In this document: piece after piece, positions 49,286 through 60,340 of the stretch
How the letters are laid out: each line of letters starts with the position of its first letter
How positions within the stretch are numbered: position 1 is the first letter of the stretch
The notes under the pieces: model-generated
Told to the model about the DNA's origin: nothing
The model's database searches: none
The model's input: the letters and a program-made list of their open reading frames with translations, nothing else
Made by a program: the position numbers and the translations under genes
Assembly: GCA_020746875.1 (NCBI GenBank)
Contig: JAGTJL010000011.1
Location: 744,001 to 808,000, forward strand
Origin: Rhexocercosporidium sp. MPI-PUGE-AT-0058
Taxonomy: Eukaryota; Ascomycota; Leotiomycetes; Helotiales
Direction of reading: 5' to 3'
DNA: 64,000 nt

Positions 49286-50115
49286 AAAATAACTTGCTTA
49301 GTTAATAATAAGATAACGAATTTATTCTTATTAAATATCGGCTTATATCTGGATCCGTTTAGAAGTCCCTGAGCAGCTTATAATATATTTATAATAAGAT
49401 TATAAATATTTACTCTTACTTTTTCGGCGCGATCTTTTTTGTAATACTTTTAATATACGTATACGTGAGAGCATATAGTTATTACGCTGCTATCTAAATT
49501 AATAATATAATTAGCTTTATAATATTCTTTTTCGAGATAATTTTATGCTTTTCCCTTTTTACGTCTTTTTATATTATATTAAATTATAGCGAAAAAGTAG
49601 CGGCGTATTAGAATCAATTCGATTATCTGGGAATCGTTATTCTTATATAGAGATCGACAGTCCTTTTAGTTTATTACGGATTTTATTACGATTTATATTT
49701 GCAGAATTTATATTAAGCTATAGTCTCTGTCTTAGTTATAATTTATATTATAATAACTTTAAGCCTAAAGTTTCGATATCTAACCCTTAGGTTATATCGA
49801 ACTGCAATGTACGCTTCTTTTAGCCTTTCGGCTATAATCTTTATAATATATAAGTTTATTATTTATAGTTAAGAGACCCAGAACCGTAAAATAAGCTTAA
49901 TATATATGCTAATTACGGTAATACTTAATCTTATAAAAGCTATAGTTTATGTAATAAGGATTCCAGAGAAATAATATAAACTGCGCTATAATATTTACAA
50001 ATATAACTATTAAATATTCTATTTTATAATTATCTTTATTAGTTTAATATATATATATTTAAATTATTAAGCGCTTTCGGCTTTATCTATTCGCAGGCTT
50101 ATCTATGCTTAAAGA
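49286..50115 (+). pseudogene. PAQR / haemolysin-III family receptor, RIP-inactivated
   Basis: The plus-strand frame is continuous from about 49,290 with only a few stops. It opens with DNEFILIKYR (49,313-49,342), matching the family's DNEFI--GYR, then SGSV-KSLSSL and NKIINIYSYFFGAIFF, the HNET-NIWSHL-GA-F signature with His, Glu and Thr codons altered. Next are INNIISFIIFFFEIILCFSLFTSFYI (metal-site Ser-His region), FDYLGIVILI (49,620), LVYYGFYYDLYLQNLY, FRYLTLRLYRTAMYASF and a final RIPEKWYKLRYNIY-like segment at about 49,950-50,000, the RIPERWxPxxFDxxGxSHQ region in which the His is lost. Seven membrane segments would be expected. Fungal members (IZH type, adiponectin-receptor relatives) act in membrane lipid and zinc homeostasis. 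Product and frame are clear; the copy is dead. Confidence 0.9.
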
Positions 50116-50770
50116 CCGACATATAGACTTATAATTAAAGTAATTTTCAAACTTATTAACTTTTTATTATTTATATATATAAGTTCAAAATTCAAGCTTT
50201 CGTAATCTTTTAGAGATTTACGGCATAATATTATAACTTCAAATTAGCTCTGTCTATACTGCGAAAACTAATTATAATTCCCGCCCGAATTCTAATTTTA
50301 AGCAAAAGCTAAATTAGCGTTAACCTCTATCTTATAAATAATTTAATTCTAAACTTATAAGCTAATATAAGCTTTCACTATCGATTCCCGAAGCAGAAGT
50401 GCTGGTAGAAAAAGAAGATCTTAAGGTGCCGAAATAGGCTCCGTGATATTTATTATTTTTCGTTTTACGTAAAAATAAATCTTAGTTGTAAATAAAGTTA
50501 TTTAAGAATACTATACTTTAAATCGTATTTATATTTAAATATACGTACTTAAAGTTCTGGCTTATTCAGTTTTAAATTAACTTTAAATCGGTATCTTATA
50601 ATATTATAAAGCAAACGTTAGCTAAAAATAAGAACCTTAGTAGTTTTCTCTGCTACTACTCTCTACTATATAGTATTAGGGATTTAGTTATTAGCTTAAA
50701 ATAAGACGATAAAAGCAGGTATTATAACTTTAACCGTACAAACTTTATTCCCCTTCTTTTACTACTTAAT
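50116..50770. other. AT-rich relic, no gene identified
   Basis: This is RIP-like sequence between the PAQR relic and the next plus-strand frame; a serine/lysine-poor open stretch near 50,380-50,420 is too short to interpret. Confidence 0.3.
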
Positions 50771-51250
50771 TAATATATTCTTAATTATAATTTAATTTTA
50801 TTAATATTTATTTGCTAAATCCCTTAATTAAGCCGCGTACTATTCCAGAAAGCGATATTATTTAATCGCTTTAAAGCGAAGCTCAGAACGCGGCAAGTAT
50901 ACTTGCGATAGCTATTGCCGCTATTAATAATAAGATTTAGAGTGCCGCAGGTATAGCTAGAACAGCTATTTCTAAACTCGATTCAATTCAAACGCTAATT
51001 TTAAGAAATTATTTACTTAAAATTAAGTAATTCTGCGTAAGCTTTAATAATTATACGAAATATAATAACTTGCCGTTAAATATTTCTGATATAATATTAA
51101 AAGCTATTATAAGCTTTATCGGCAACGAAGTCCAGTCTCTTTAGCCTTTAGAAGAGATTATAGTAAAAGTTATAATAATTATTTAAGATTCTTTTATTTT
51201 CGGCCTGGGATTCTCGGCTATTTTAGTTATTATATTTTTTTATTTAATAT
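50770..51250 (+). pseudogene. Unrecognised protein with a C-terminal membrane segment, lightly RIP-damaged
   Basis: One plus-strand frame with few stops: PLIKPRTIPESDII at about 50,825, then the Ala-rich EAQNAASILAIAIAAINNK, SAAGIARTAISKLDSIQTL (about 50,945-51,000), a segment with the pattern FCVSFNNYTKYNNLPL whose Tyr may replace Cys, and a hydrophobic end FIFGLGFSAILVIIFF at about 51,200-51,245. The layout (Ala-rich helix, Cys-containing loop, C-terminal TM helix) suggests a small membrane-anchored protein of unknown family. Confidence 0.45.
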
Positions 51251-52480
51251 TTTAATTAATTTCTATTGAAACTCTCTTTCTAAAATTAGGAATCTATTTA
51301 TTAGTTATATTATACTTTATTCCTTTTATTATATCTACTGTTATTCTTTACTACGTATAATCAAAAATAAAGAAGTTTAGATTAATTGTAGGATCAGTTA
51401 TAGGAATAGAAAAAGGAGATATGATTAATTAATATATAAGAGATTTTGTTTGTGCTAATATTATAATATTATTAATAATTTTTATATCATTTATTATATA
51501 AAAAGGGCTTAAAGTAAGTAGTTAATATTGCTTTTCGGGTTTTATTATTCCGTTATTACGTTATAAATTAAGCCTAAGAAATGTAGCTTTTTGCACTCGC
51601 TTTTAAGAATAACTTTATTCACTCGCAAGGCAATTTATAAGACTTACGATATACAAAATTCTTTATTTCTTTTATAAAAAATATTAATCGTCATTTTCTA
51701 TTCTTTTTTATAAATTATATTATTTATTACACTTACTTCTTCTTTTAAACGTAATAGCTATATATTTTATAAGATCATATTATTATTAATAAATTAAAGT
51801 AAAAAAATTATGGCTCTTTGTAATCGCCTTTTTTGCGATATGCAATAAAACCTATTTTCTCGGTTTACACGTAATTCTTTTCTTTTTATAGCTTTAATAT
51901 ATTAGGATTAATTCGTTCGCTTAAAATAGAGTTTCTGTCTACGTAATTTATTTATTATCCGTATTATAGAAAGATTAGTATGAGCCGTTTTCAGACCCCG
52001 AATTATATTTGTCCTTAAAGAAGTGCCTTTCTTAATTCTTTTATTTTTAAATTATTAATATATAAGCTTTCAAGGGTATAAAATTACTTTCTGCACCGAA
52101 TTCCTTAGAATATAAGAAGAGTGGAAATACGGTAGTATTATATGTAATATGTAATAAATTTAAAACGTCATATTATACGCAAGAATTAGAGATATTATAA
52201 TATTATTATTATTAATACCTAAATCAGGAGTTTTCTCACTTCTTCGCACTACTATATTTGAAATAAAATAAGTTACGAAAGGCAAATTTAATCGGGTTTA
52301 TTTTTACTTTTAAATTATATGTCTTTTAATTATAAATAAATAACTTATTCCTTCAATTAATATTAAGAAATAAATTAAAATAAAGGTTATAAACGATACT
52401 ATATTGAACTCGAACTTAAAAATAATTCGTAAGATGCTTTTATATAATTATTATATTTATTTCATGTAATTGTGCTTTCG
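51251..52480. other. AT-rich relic, no gene identified
   Basis: Strongly mutated. No motif was recognised on either strand, nor any tandem repeat or GC island. Confidence 0.3.
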
Positions 52481-53290
52481 ACTTTCGTGCTCCTGTGCCG
52501 GATTTAAATGTAGCTTAACGCTTCTTAATTCCGTACTTTATAAGGCACTCTGCAATACTAATTAGAATAATAGACTTAAATTTATTAATATTAGCGCCGT
52601 CGACCGCTTCTCTAAACGCGGTAATAATAATATTTAGGCTTATAACTAATAGCTCGTTAATTATTTGACTAGCTCCAAAATCCTTATTATTAAAAGAAGC
52701 GACGAATATAACTAAATCGCAAGTAAGATTAAATTGCGTATAAACAGAACCTTAATAAAATAACTGCATCTCGAATTAATTAATAATATTCTTAATAACA
52801 CGGCGACCGCTAATAGCGTCGCCGGGCTTAATAAGGACGCCGTTTTTAGGAACTATCTCGGTCTAGAAGATGCCTTAAGTAACGATTTAAAGCTTAGTAA
52901 CGCGGGGGTGGATGTAAGGAGTATTAAAGCTATAACCTTTCAAAAATCCGATCGCTATACTTAATCCAGAACTAATAAGAGCAGGGAAAGTTTGACGGTT
53001 AGCGGCGATAAGGTAGCTTCCTTTACTTATTAATATTAATTAATTAAAGCTGAATTTGAATTGCTTATCCTATAATAAAAGAGTAAATCGATTAGTAGTA
53101 GTATTAGTAAATGATAATTACTAGGTAAAACTGAGCCTAATTATTGTAAGTGTTATAAAAGCGATAGTAGTACTTTATCCTGGCTCTGGATATATAAAAG
53201 CTATAGTAGCGACGTAGATCACGACGGCAAAAGCAATAACAAAATTAAAGAATATATTTAAAAATAGATAAAGTATTAAAAGTAAGGCAA
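52480..53290 (-). pseudogene. Cupin (spherulin-1A/germin-like), RIP-inactivated
   Basis: The minus strand from about 53,060 to 52,500 reads LIAANRQTFPALISSG, then SIAIGFLKGYSFNTPYIHPR (plus-strand 52,898-52,960), VTKL, VPKNGVLIKPGD, VYTQFNLTCDLVIFVASFNN (about 52,690-52,750) and KDFGASQII. This follows the spherulin-1A-type single-domain cupin: TFPAL, the metal-binding G-N-PH-HPRATE motif, an E-NG turn, G--H-EFNPTC and FVA-F-NEDPG. In the motif the first His reads as Tyr and the Glu as Lys, both explained by single C-to-T/G-to-A changes. Such proteins are secreted and are often induced in fungi under stress or in the host. The signal peptide would lie around 53,200-53,290 and cannot be read reliably. 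Confidence 0.82.
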
Positions 53291-54300
53291 AAAAGAATTA
53301 ACAATAGTTTTAGAGTTTTTAATAATTTATCAGAAATTAAAGTATATGCTAAATAGGAACTCTTAAATCTTTCATCTTTTATAGTGTGATAGTAATAGTA
53401 CTAATATAGCTTTATAAATAAATCTACGATTTAAGGAGCTAAAGTTTAATTCTTTCGCAAGCTTTCCTTCGAAAGAGCTACGGAAGCATTATTCACTGAG
53501 AGCTATTTTAAGATCCCGAGTTATATCCGTTCTTATAAAAGCCTTTCTTAAATATCTTTATTTTTAAACTCTTAATACGTAAATATTAAACGTCAGATAA
53601 TATAGACTTTATTAATTAGTATTAAGTAAATATAAATTAAAAGAAAGCTAATTTTGTGAAAAGCGTAAGATAATATTTATATATTAAAATACTTTCTCCA
53701 ATATTATTATAATAGCTTTTACTTTTTAAATTAACTTTAAGTAAAACAAAATTTAAAGCAAAAGAATATAATAGCGCGAAAGAAATTAAAATAATAATTA
53801 ATATCTTTTATATTAAATGCGATTATAAAAAAGAACGAGAATAGCAGGGGTATATTACGGGCAAGGGAGTTATAAGCTTTTTCGGCGCTTTACTTATATA
53901 AATTAAATATAAGAATAAGCTATTAAAACGAAAAACGCTATTAATAAAGTTATTAATTATTTATGCTGATTACTGTACTAAATTAGACTAAAATGGTAGA
54001 CTTAATTAAAATCATATCCTTAGTATCGAAAGACTTCATAAGACTTCTGTAAAATTAATACTGAGCCTCTTATATAAAAAGATTAAAGAAGTTATTTTAA
54101 ATATATTTATTATTATAAAAAGCTTCCTCATAAATTTAATTAAAATAATAAATATAAATAGCTACGTAAAAGAGTAAGATCTACTTTTTTAAAATATTTA
54201 AAATCTTTTTTTTAATATGAAATAAGGATTAATAAGTTAAGCTAGAAATATAATAAGTTAAATATAATACTATTATTAAATTTAATAAAAAGTTCTTTAT
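53291..54300. other. AT-rich relic, no gene identified
   Basis: Frames are heavily broken and no family could be matched on either strand. Confidence 0.3.
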
Positions 54301-54560
54301 CTTCTAATAAGCTAGTCGAAGATGCCGCGAGTATAATAAGAGAGAAGATCTACGAGGAGGGGCTATCGCGCTTACAAAAGGGCGCGATTACATCCTGCGA
54401 CGGGTGCGGGTTTATATTTCGAGGTGCAAGTAAAAGAAGTAATAAGAATCTAAATTATTATAACTATAAGGGGTTAATTTATTTCTAAAACGCGCGAGAA
54501 TTAATTAATAAGCAAAAGAAAGATTAAGAAATAATAAGACTTATTTAATTTTAATTAAAT
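54300..54560 (+). pseudogene. Unrecognised fragment with a CxxC motif
   Basis: The plus-strand frame is open for about 80 codons: LVEDAASIIREKIYEEGLSR, then LQKGAITSCDGCGFIF with an intact Cys-x2-Cys, a basic RGASKRSNKN and GLIYF-NARELINKQKK. The segment 54,340-54,430 has clearly higher GC than its flanks, so it is little mutated. CxxC followed by a basic loop and an aromatic stretch could be half of a zinc-binding site; the partner cysteines are not evident. No family was identified. Confidence 0.42.
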
Positions 54561-57500
54561 TTAAAGTTTTAATTTAAAAGCTAATATAAGATATTTATTA
54601 AAGTTTTACGACGCGTTATAAAAGAGATACGCATAATTAGTAGCAGTTTAAATCGTTGGGGTTATAATAGGATTAAAGATTAATAACTACTCCAAACTAA
54701 TACTAAGAAATCGGCATTATACACGTTAACTCGTTATCAAATCGAGAATATAATAAGCTAAATAATGCGCTTGTAAATATTATATAATAAGATTATTCTT
54801 ATATTACGTTCTCGAAATCCATAATTCGTTCATTGCTTATTATAGCTTCGTTTTCCTAAGAATTCTCGGTTTCCGGACGACTTTTTTATTTAATAAGATA
54901 TTTAACCTTCTTTTTATATAATCGCTTCTTAAATAATCTCACGTTTAAATAATTCCCTTCGTAAGTAATCTCAAAATCTCGAATAAGCCTTTACTTTATA
55001 TCCTTTGGCTTCTGCTATATGTTATCCTCGTGCGGAAAGCCTTTTTAATTTATAAGGTATTACGTCGTTTTGCCTCGTTTTCACTTAGCAAGCAGCGCTT
55101 TAGCTTCTTATATCTCTTCCCCGGCATCGATTGCAACCGGCTAAGCTCCCATATTTTGGCTATTATAAAGCGGCTATGTTACCGTACTCTTTATATATCC
55201 AAAGCTAGTTGTCGGTATGCTTCTGTGAATATTCTCGACGGAGTCGATAGTTATTAATAAACCTGGCGTAAAAAAGGGGAGAATATCTTAAAGTTATAAA
55301 TTAATTAAATCCGTAAGAATATTAGAAAGATATAATAAAAAAGCGCCGAGGCCGCACAGAACCCAATCTTCTTAGAGAAGCTCAATAAGAAAAAAAGCAG
55401 CATCGGCGTTTGCATCGAAGTTTTAAGATTTAGCATTATTAAAGAAGTCGTCGGTAACTTCCGACGGAATTATCCAAAAAGAATCGCAACTACCTCCGGT
55501 TTAAGGAAATGCTTCGAGATAGTTATTTAATAAAGATAAAAGCGAAGTATTAATACAGTAGCGATCGTTGTGCTTATCCCAGACGTTATTATTTAAAGTG
55601 CTATTATATAATAAGGAATTATTATTAACTTCTTTTATTTTAAAAGTGTCCGCTAAGCTTAAATTAAAGTTTATTATCGACATATTTACAAACTTACAGT
55701 CGAAGGGGTCTTTAAAGCGATCCTTAAGAGCTGATTTCCGATTAAATAATACTTTAAAGTCCTTATTCTTTAACTTTCCTTAAAGCCGAGGCCGTTTTAT
55801 TTTAGCAGCGCTTTATATTTCGGCTCGTTCATTCTCGCCCTCCTTTCGCTAACGCCTGCGCTTCTTCCTTATATTAAGCTTATAAATACTATAAATGTCT
55901 TCGAAGTGGTGCTATAAGTTTACTTTTAAAAGAAGCACGATAAAACATAATAAATACAAGTATAAAATAAAATCCTTATTAAATAAGCTAGCGATATAAT
56001 CCGGGATATATTTAAAGATATATTCTTATTATTTAAGTCGTTTTAAGTAATATTATAACTGCTTAGCCGCTAGTAGCTATATTTTCGCCAAATATCCAAT
56101 ATAATATCCGGCGTAAGCCGTAGCGCTGCGAAAAGTAATTAAGTCGCACCGGAAAGGTAAATCGAGATTATCGATATGCTCTTAATAATAGGCTTTTTAA
56201 TCTATTTCGTTAAGTATTTATTTATTATACCGGAAACAAAATTCTGTAAAACTAAATTACTTCTTATAATAAACTTTAAAATATTAATATATATGCTTTT
56301 ACTTGCCTTTAACGTTTTTAATATTAATGCGATTTATTAACTGAAAATAATATTAATAATAAAGAGTTATCCTTACTCTTTAATTACTTGCGCGTAAGTT
56401 AGTACTAGACAGCGGCCTTTTATAAGCTACAATACTTCTTAATACGTAATACGGGAATCATTTATACGGAGAATAATAAAGTCTTAAAGAGCGGAAATGC
56501 CTTCTTTATTCCGTAGCGGGGCTGAGAGCGTCAAAATACAAGAAAGGCAATCGCGCTTAGGAATTATATGGCGGACAACGCGATTAAAATAACTGCGGTG
56601 CCACTCGCCCTAATCGCTTTCCTTATATTAAGTAATATATAAACGCAGTTAAGTCCTGCGGTAATTCGCTAACTCTACGCTAATAAGCTTTTACCGTTAC
56701 TTATAAACATAGCGGCGTTACGTTTAAAGCTCTTTGCGCTCCTTCTCCATAATCGAAGCGTTAACCTAAAGAAAGAGATTCTCGATCTATTCGCAAAGAT
56801 TTATAAAGTCCCGGCGCTGCTTCAGTTCGTTTAAGTTCTTTATTAGTAATAAGTGCTAGAGATCCAGGTTTCTTTTTATAAACGCGGCGCGAAAGTCTTA
56901 TATAATATCTTATTATTATTTTAAGCTAAAGTAAATTACTACGCCGTTTATATTACTTATATTATTTAAATAATAGCCGCTTATAATCTTTGGGTTTCTA
57001 TGCCCGCAAAACTTCATAAGCTGCCCTAGTGAACGACCGTCTATTAACAATTAATTAACCTGTAATATTAATAGCACTCGAAGTAAGGACTTTTTATTAT
57101 TTACTTTAATAATTACTTCCTTTTAAGGGGCATAAAGCCTTATTCTTAATATAAACCTATCCCTTTTTGCCTAGTTTAAGTACTACGTGCCCTACGCGTT
57201 CTCGTTTTTACTCTTTTTAATCGGTCTATTTTTAGATATTTTAAGGAAAACTAAATCGTTTTTTACACCGTTCGCTTAGTTTATAATCCGGAACTTCTTC
57301 TTTAGCGGCGGTCTCGCAGCGAGGATATCGTTAATCGTACAGTAATCCCTAAGTGCGCCGGCTAAAAGAATAATAACTAGTAAAAATAAAACGCTATTAA
57401 CGAAAAGGGGAAGCGCAGGCTTTAGCTTTTTATATAACGTATGTTTTAATTTATATATAAACTATTAGCAATTCATTTAAGCTTTAAAATAATAAATAAT

Positions 57501-58440
57501 CTTGACTTACTTTTTAAGAGTATTTTCTATACTTTTAATAAATTCTTTCTTAAACCTTATCTTAATCTTTGGCTCTTTGCTTTTTTATATAATTATATAA
57601 ACGAGGTCTTATTAAAAATAATTAATAATAAAAATATCTTTATATTTTCATTTTAAGCTTAGTATTTGACCTTGAACTTCGCCTTATATATTTCTTATAA
57701 CCTTACAGAAGTATAACAATGCAACTTTAATAAGGCATTCAAATTTACGCGGCACCCTTCGTGGACGTAATTATAATAATTACGCTACTAAAATAATTCC
57801 TTTATACCGACATAATTCTCTATCGTGAAAAACGTAAGTACTACTTTTAATTTAAATAAGCTAATTAATTTCAGGAGCTCGTTATTAATATACTTCTTGC
57901 TCGTTAGTAAATATATTATCGGTAATTATTTTAGCGTAAGAAGGCCGGCAGGTATATTTATAAAAGCTATTAAATCATAAACGTTTTAAAGAATAATACG
58001 GCTAGTCTTCCGTATATATATTAATATTAATTTTCGCATTTTAATTCGTATTATATTAATAGTTAGCATTCCATTTACTTTATTTAGTTTCCCGGGGATT
58101 AAGAATCCGATAGCTTTAGCGACGTGCTTTGCAACATCTATATAATATATATCTAAGCCTGTAAATTTCCTCTTATACTTAATACGTATTAGTGTTTTCT
58201 ATACTAATCTCGGGTTTATAATATTATCAACGTACGCTAAGTAAAATTCCTATATCTTATCGTATTATAATTTATTAATATCTTCCTTAAGACTTCTATA
58301 AACGGGATCGTTATTAATATTGAATTTGTCTTTAAAGAGCCCTTTCTCTAAGGCCGCATTAATCTGCTTATCTGGATTTAGTCTTCTTTAATTTAGCTTA
58401 TCTAGCTCAGTGCTTATAATATGCGGTTTAATAGAAAGTC
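54561..58440. other. AT-rich relics, several partly open frames, no gene identified
   Basis: Plus-strand 55030-55257 is open for 75 codons, and minus-strand 55501-55683 is open for 60 codons and continues in frame with stops toward 55,800. Neither matches a family securely. At 56.5-57.4 kb the sequence has somewhat more GC and broken frames on both strands. It could be a degenerate transposon but shows no decisive motif. Confidence 0.35.
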
Positions 58441-58700
58441 TTTATAAAATAAGTAGGTGAAAGATAATAAGAAAGTAAAAGATAGTAAAAAAGTGAAAAG
58501 GTAAAAAAGTAAAAGATAAAAAATAATAAGAAGATAAAGAACGATAAAAAGATAAAAGACGAATAAGTTAAGTAAAAGTAACCCGCGGTCTTATTAAGCT
58601 TTTAATAAGGTTTTAATAAGGTAATACAGAATTTATATTAACGCAAAAGCGGGAAAATACAATAATAAGAGATATGCCCCTCGGTTATATAAAGGTAAGC
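58441..58700 (+). repeat. Purine-rich low-complexity tract
   Basis: A run dominated by AAAGATAA/GTAAAAG words (about 58,450-58,575) with almost no pyrimidine-rich interruption, followed by AT-rich sequence. It may be a decayed simple repeat near the block's right edge. Confidence 0.5.
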
Positions 58701-58786
58701 ATAATAAGAAGCTTAGAAAGGAAAGAAGTAAAGTCTAATTTTAAATTAAGTAAGGTAAATATTTAAGATCCTTAGCTAAAGAAAGA

Positions 58787-58808
58787 GAGAGGCCTTTTCG
58801 GGCCTCTC
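58787..58808. repeat. Perfect 8-bp GC-rich hairpin at the AT-block edge
   Basis: GAGAGGCC and GGCCTCTC form a perfect stem around a TTTTCG loop. It is among the first normal-GC sequences met when leaving the AT-rich block. Confidence 0.6.
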
Positions 58809-58849
58809 GTTAAAAGTTAACGATTTCTAGTAAGCGTATAAATAGGAAG

Positions 58850-58930
58850 GTGAGTAGGCCTGAGCAGGCCTGAGCACACTTGAGCATACTTAAGCCGAAG
58901 CTGAGCCGGGCCTGAGCCGAGCCTGAGCAA
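58850..58930 (+). repeat. 10-11-bp minisatellite (GCCTGAGC core)
   Basis: About seven copies of a unit built on CCTGAGC (AGGCCTGAGC, ACACTTGAGC, ATACTTAAGC, CGGGCCTGAGC, CGAGCCTGAGC). Two units carry CpA to TpA type changes. It sits directly between the AT-rich block and the hAT transposase fragment. Confidence 0.7.
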
Positions 58931-58934
58931 GGCG

Positions 58935-60340
58935 GCGCTGCTCACGTGAGACATATGGATGGGAAATGGAAACATTTCCGTGGTATAACAGCTGTATTTG
59001 AGGAGTTAATGAAATGAACCACAGCCGCAACAACACTTAGCCTCTCTCCTTTAGACCCCCAGCCATCAAAAGAGACGTGTATCTTTGACTTGGCGGCTTG
59101 GAGCTCTTGTATAACCTGAGGCTTAAAGAATGTAAACATATCGTATATTCATTGAGCTGTAGTTAAGGCTGAATTAGGGAGAGCTTTGGTAGTGGTAGAA
59201 TTAGCGATATATAGCAATTTTTTGAGGTATGGCGAGACAGCCTTTTGGTGTTTAATACTGTTCATAATAACCCACTAGAGGAAGGCGTTCTTAAACTCTA
59301 AATAGCGAAATGGTATGATTTTGGCGTATTCTCCATCAACAACCCTAGAAGCTTGTCCTCCTTGGATTTCCTGTGGATTTGAAGGTAAAGGAGGGAGTCT
59401 GAATGTATCGCCACCACGATCAAGGTAATGGACTGTGAGTAGGTGGTTTTGGACGTTTCAGAGTGTATTAGAATAGAAGGTAAACTCCTTATATTTGCTG
59501 AAGGTAGCATCATAGTGACCTAGAAATTAGACTCAAAAAGTAATGGCAGACTAGATAAATACATACAGCGTTTACAAGACCGAAAAGTAGGCTTTTTAGG
59601 CTTATTGGCTTTAATTAAGAAGTATCCAAGCTGCCAAACTCATTGAGTTTGTGGTCGTTTAGGCACAGGCGCCAGGCTCTTTCCAGGAAGTAAATTAGCC
59701 ACAACTACTGGCCGATCGTCCTACAGAGGCTCTCCAAAGCTATACGGCGAGTAGTCGAGAGGAAGATCTTGATTTTGAGGCTCGTAGGGGTTGTATTGAG
59801 TGTTGTATATAGGCGTAGGAATCTTGCAAAGGTCTTTAGGCCGCTGGAGGAGTACATTTGGCTGGGGAGCCATTATACGTTGAAACGCGCTCTGTAGAGG
59901 TACTGAAGAGCTCGTAGATAGTAAAGATGATGTTTGTGATATATTATCACTCAATTCAATAGGAGAAGACAGTTAAGACATGTTTGGTGGAGATATAAGA
60001 GATCAATTGACGTAGTTAAGGCTAAATGGACGATATTCTAAAGATATTAAGGTTACCGGAGGTAGTCTTTCCGCTCCGGCTTGGCGAAACCCCTAGGAAT
60101 TCGGTAAAAATCATACCAAAACACTATGTATTCTACCCCTCACAAATCCTATAATATAATGGCGCTAGCTTATAAGCCGCTTATAAGCAGCTTATGAGCT
60201 TACTGACTTATATAAATATATCTCTTCGCTGATTGGCTTACAGGAATGGCTCAGCTGACTGACTTGCTTGTAAGCTAGCTGACTTAATGGATGGCCTGCA
60301 AGCGAGCTCCTCTTCGTTCTATCTTGGCCGAATGGATTTC
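58935..60340 (-). mobile_element. Truncated hAT-superfamily DNA transposon
   Basis: The transposase fragment (listed separately) occupies the left end on the minus strand. The upstream minus-strand region to about 60 kb carries a frame starting MSDNISQTSSLLSTSSS (59,721-59,954) that could be the N-terminal extension. A run of GCTTATAAGC-type palindromic words at 60,167-60,205 looks like the subterminal repeats seen in fungal hAT elements. Terminal inverted repeats and an 8-bp target duplication could not be defined. The left end is cut off at the minisatellite, so the catalytic core and dimerisation domain are missing. Base composition is near normal, so it suffered much less mutation than the adjacent block. 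Confidence 0.6.
58940..59300 (-). pseudogene. hAT transposase fragment
   Basis: On the minus strand from about 59,300 the frame reads EFKNAFL-WVIMNSIKHQ, VSPYLKKLLYIANST, ALPNSALTTAQ and FKPQVIQELQAAKSKIHVSF followed by DGWGSKGERLSVVAAVVHFI. This is the N-terminal half of the hAT RNase-H-like catalytic domain: the spyF--LL, lP-sa-Ti--w and AkSkIHiSFDgWgS--- signatures, including the first catalytic Asp in SFDGW. At least two in-frame stops interrupt it, one at the W/Q position in FL-WV. The remaining catalytic residues would lie left of 58,940, where the sequence is replaced by the minisatellite and AT-rich DNA. It therefore cannot encode an active enzyme. Confidence 0.82.

Larger units (their letters stand above)
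1..58930. other. RIP-mutated AT-rich block (AT isochore)
   Basis: The sequence is overwhelmingly A/T, with very few CA or TG dinucleotides, abundant TA, and CG still common. Recognisable reading frames run through it on both strands, interrupted nearly always by TAA or TAG where the protein families carry Gln or Trp, with D-to-N, G-to-K/R, E-to-K and H-to-Y style changes elsewhere. This matches RIP, the premeiotic C-to-T mutation of duplicated DNA in Pezizomycotina with a CpA preference. Survival of CpG argues against generic methyl-C decay. No intact long gene is present; the longest open frames are under 135 codons. The right edge, at about 58.9 kb, is abrupt. Such blocks are typically heterochromatic, subtelomeric or pericentromeric; no telomere repeat is visible, so its chromosomal position is unknown. 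Confidence 0.93.

Noticed and set aside
55330..55800. Possible Ty1/copia protease signature on the minus strand (WDKHNDRYCIN)
   Set aside because: The spacing of Asp, His and Asn is only loosely like the copia D-[ST]-G-A--H--N motif, and no integrase or RT motif was found beside it.
1..58930. The AT-rich block as a mitochondrial insertion or a centromere core
   Set aside because: Surviving nuclear retrotransposon and host-gene frames with CpA-directed stops explain the composition; no mitochondrial genes are legible. A centromeric location cannot be excluded but has no positive evidence here.
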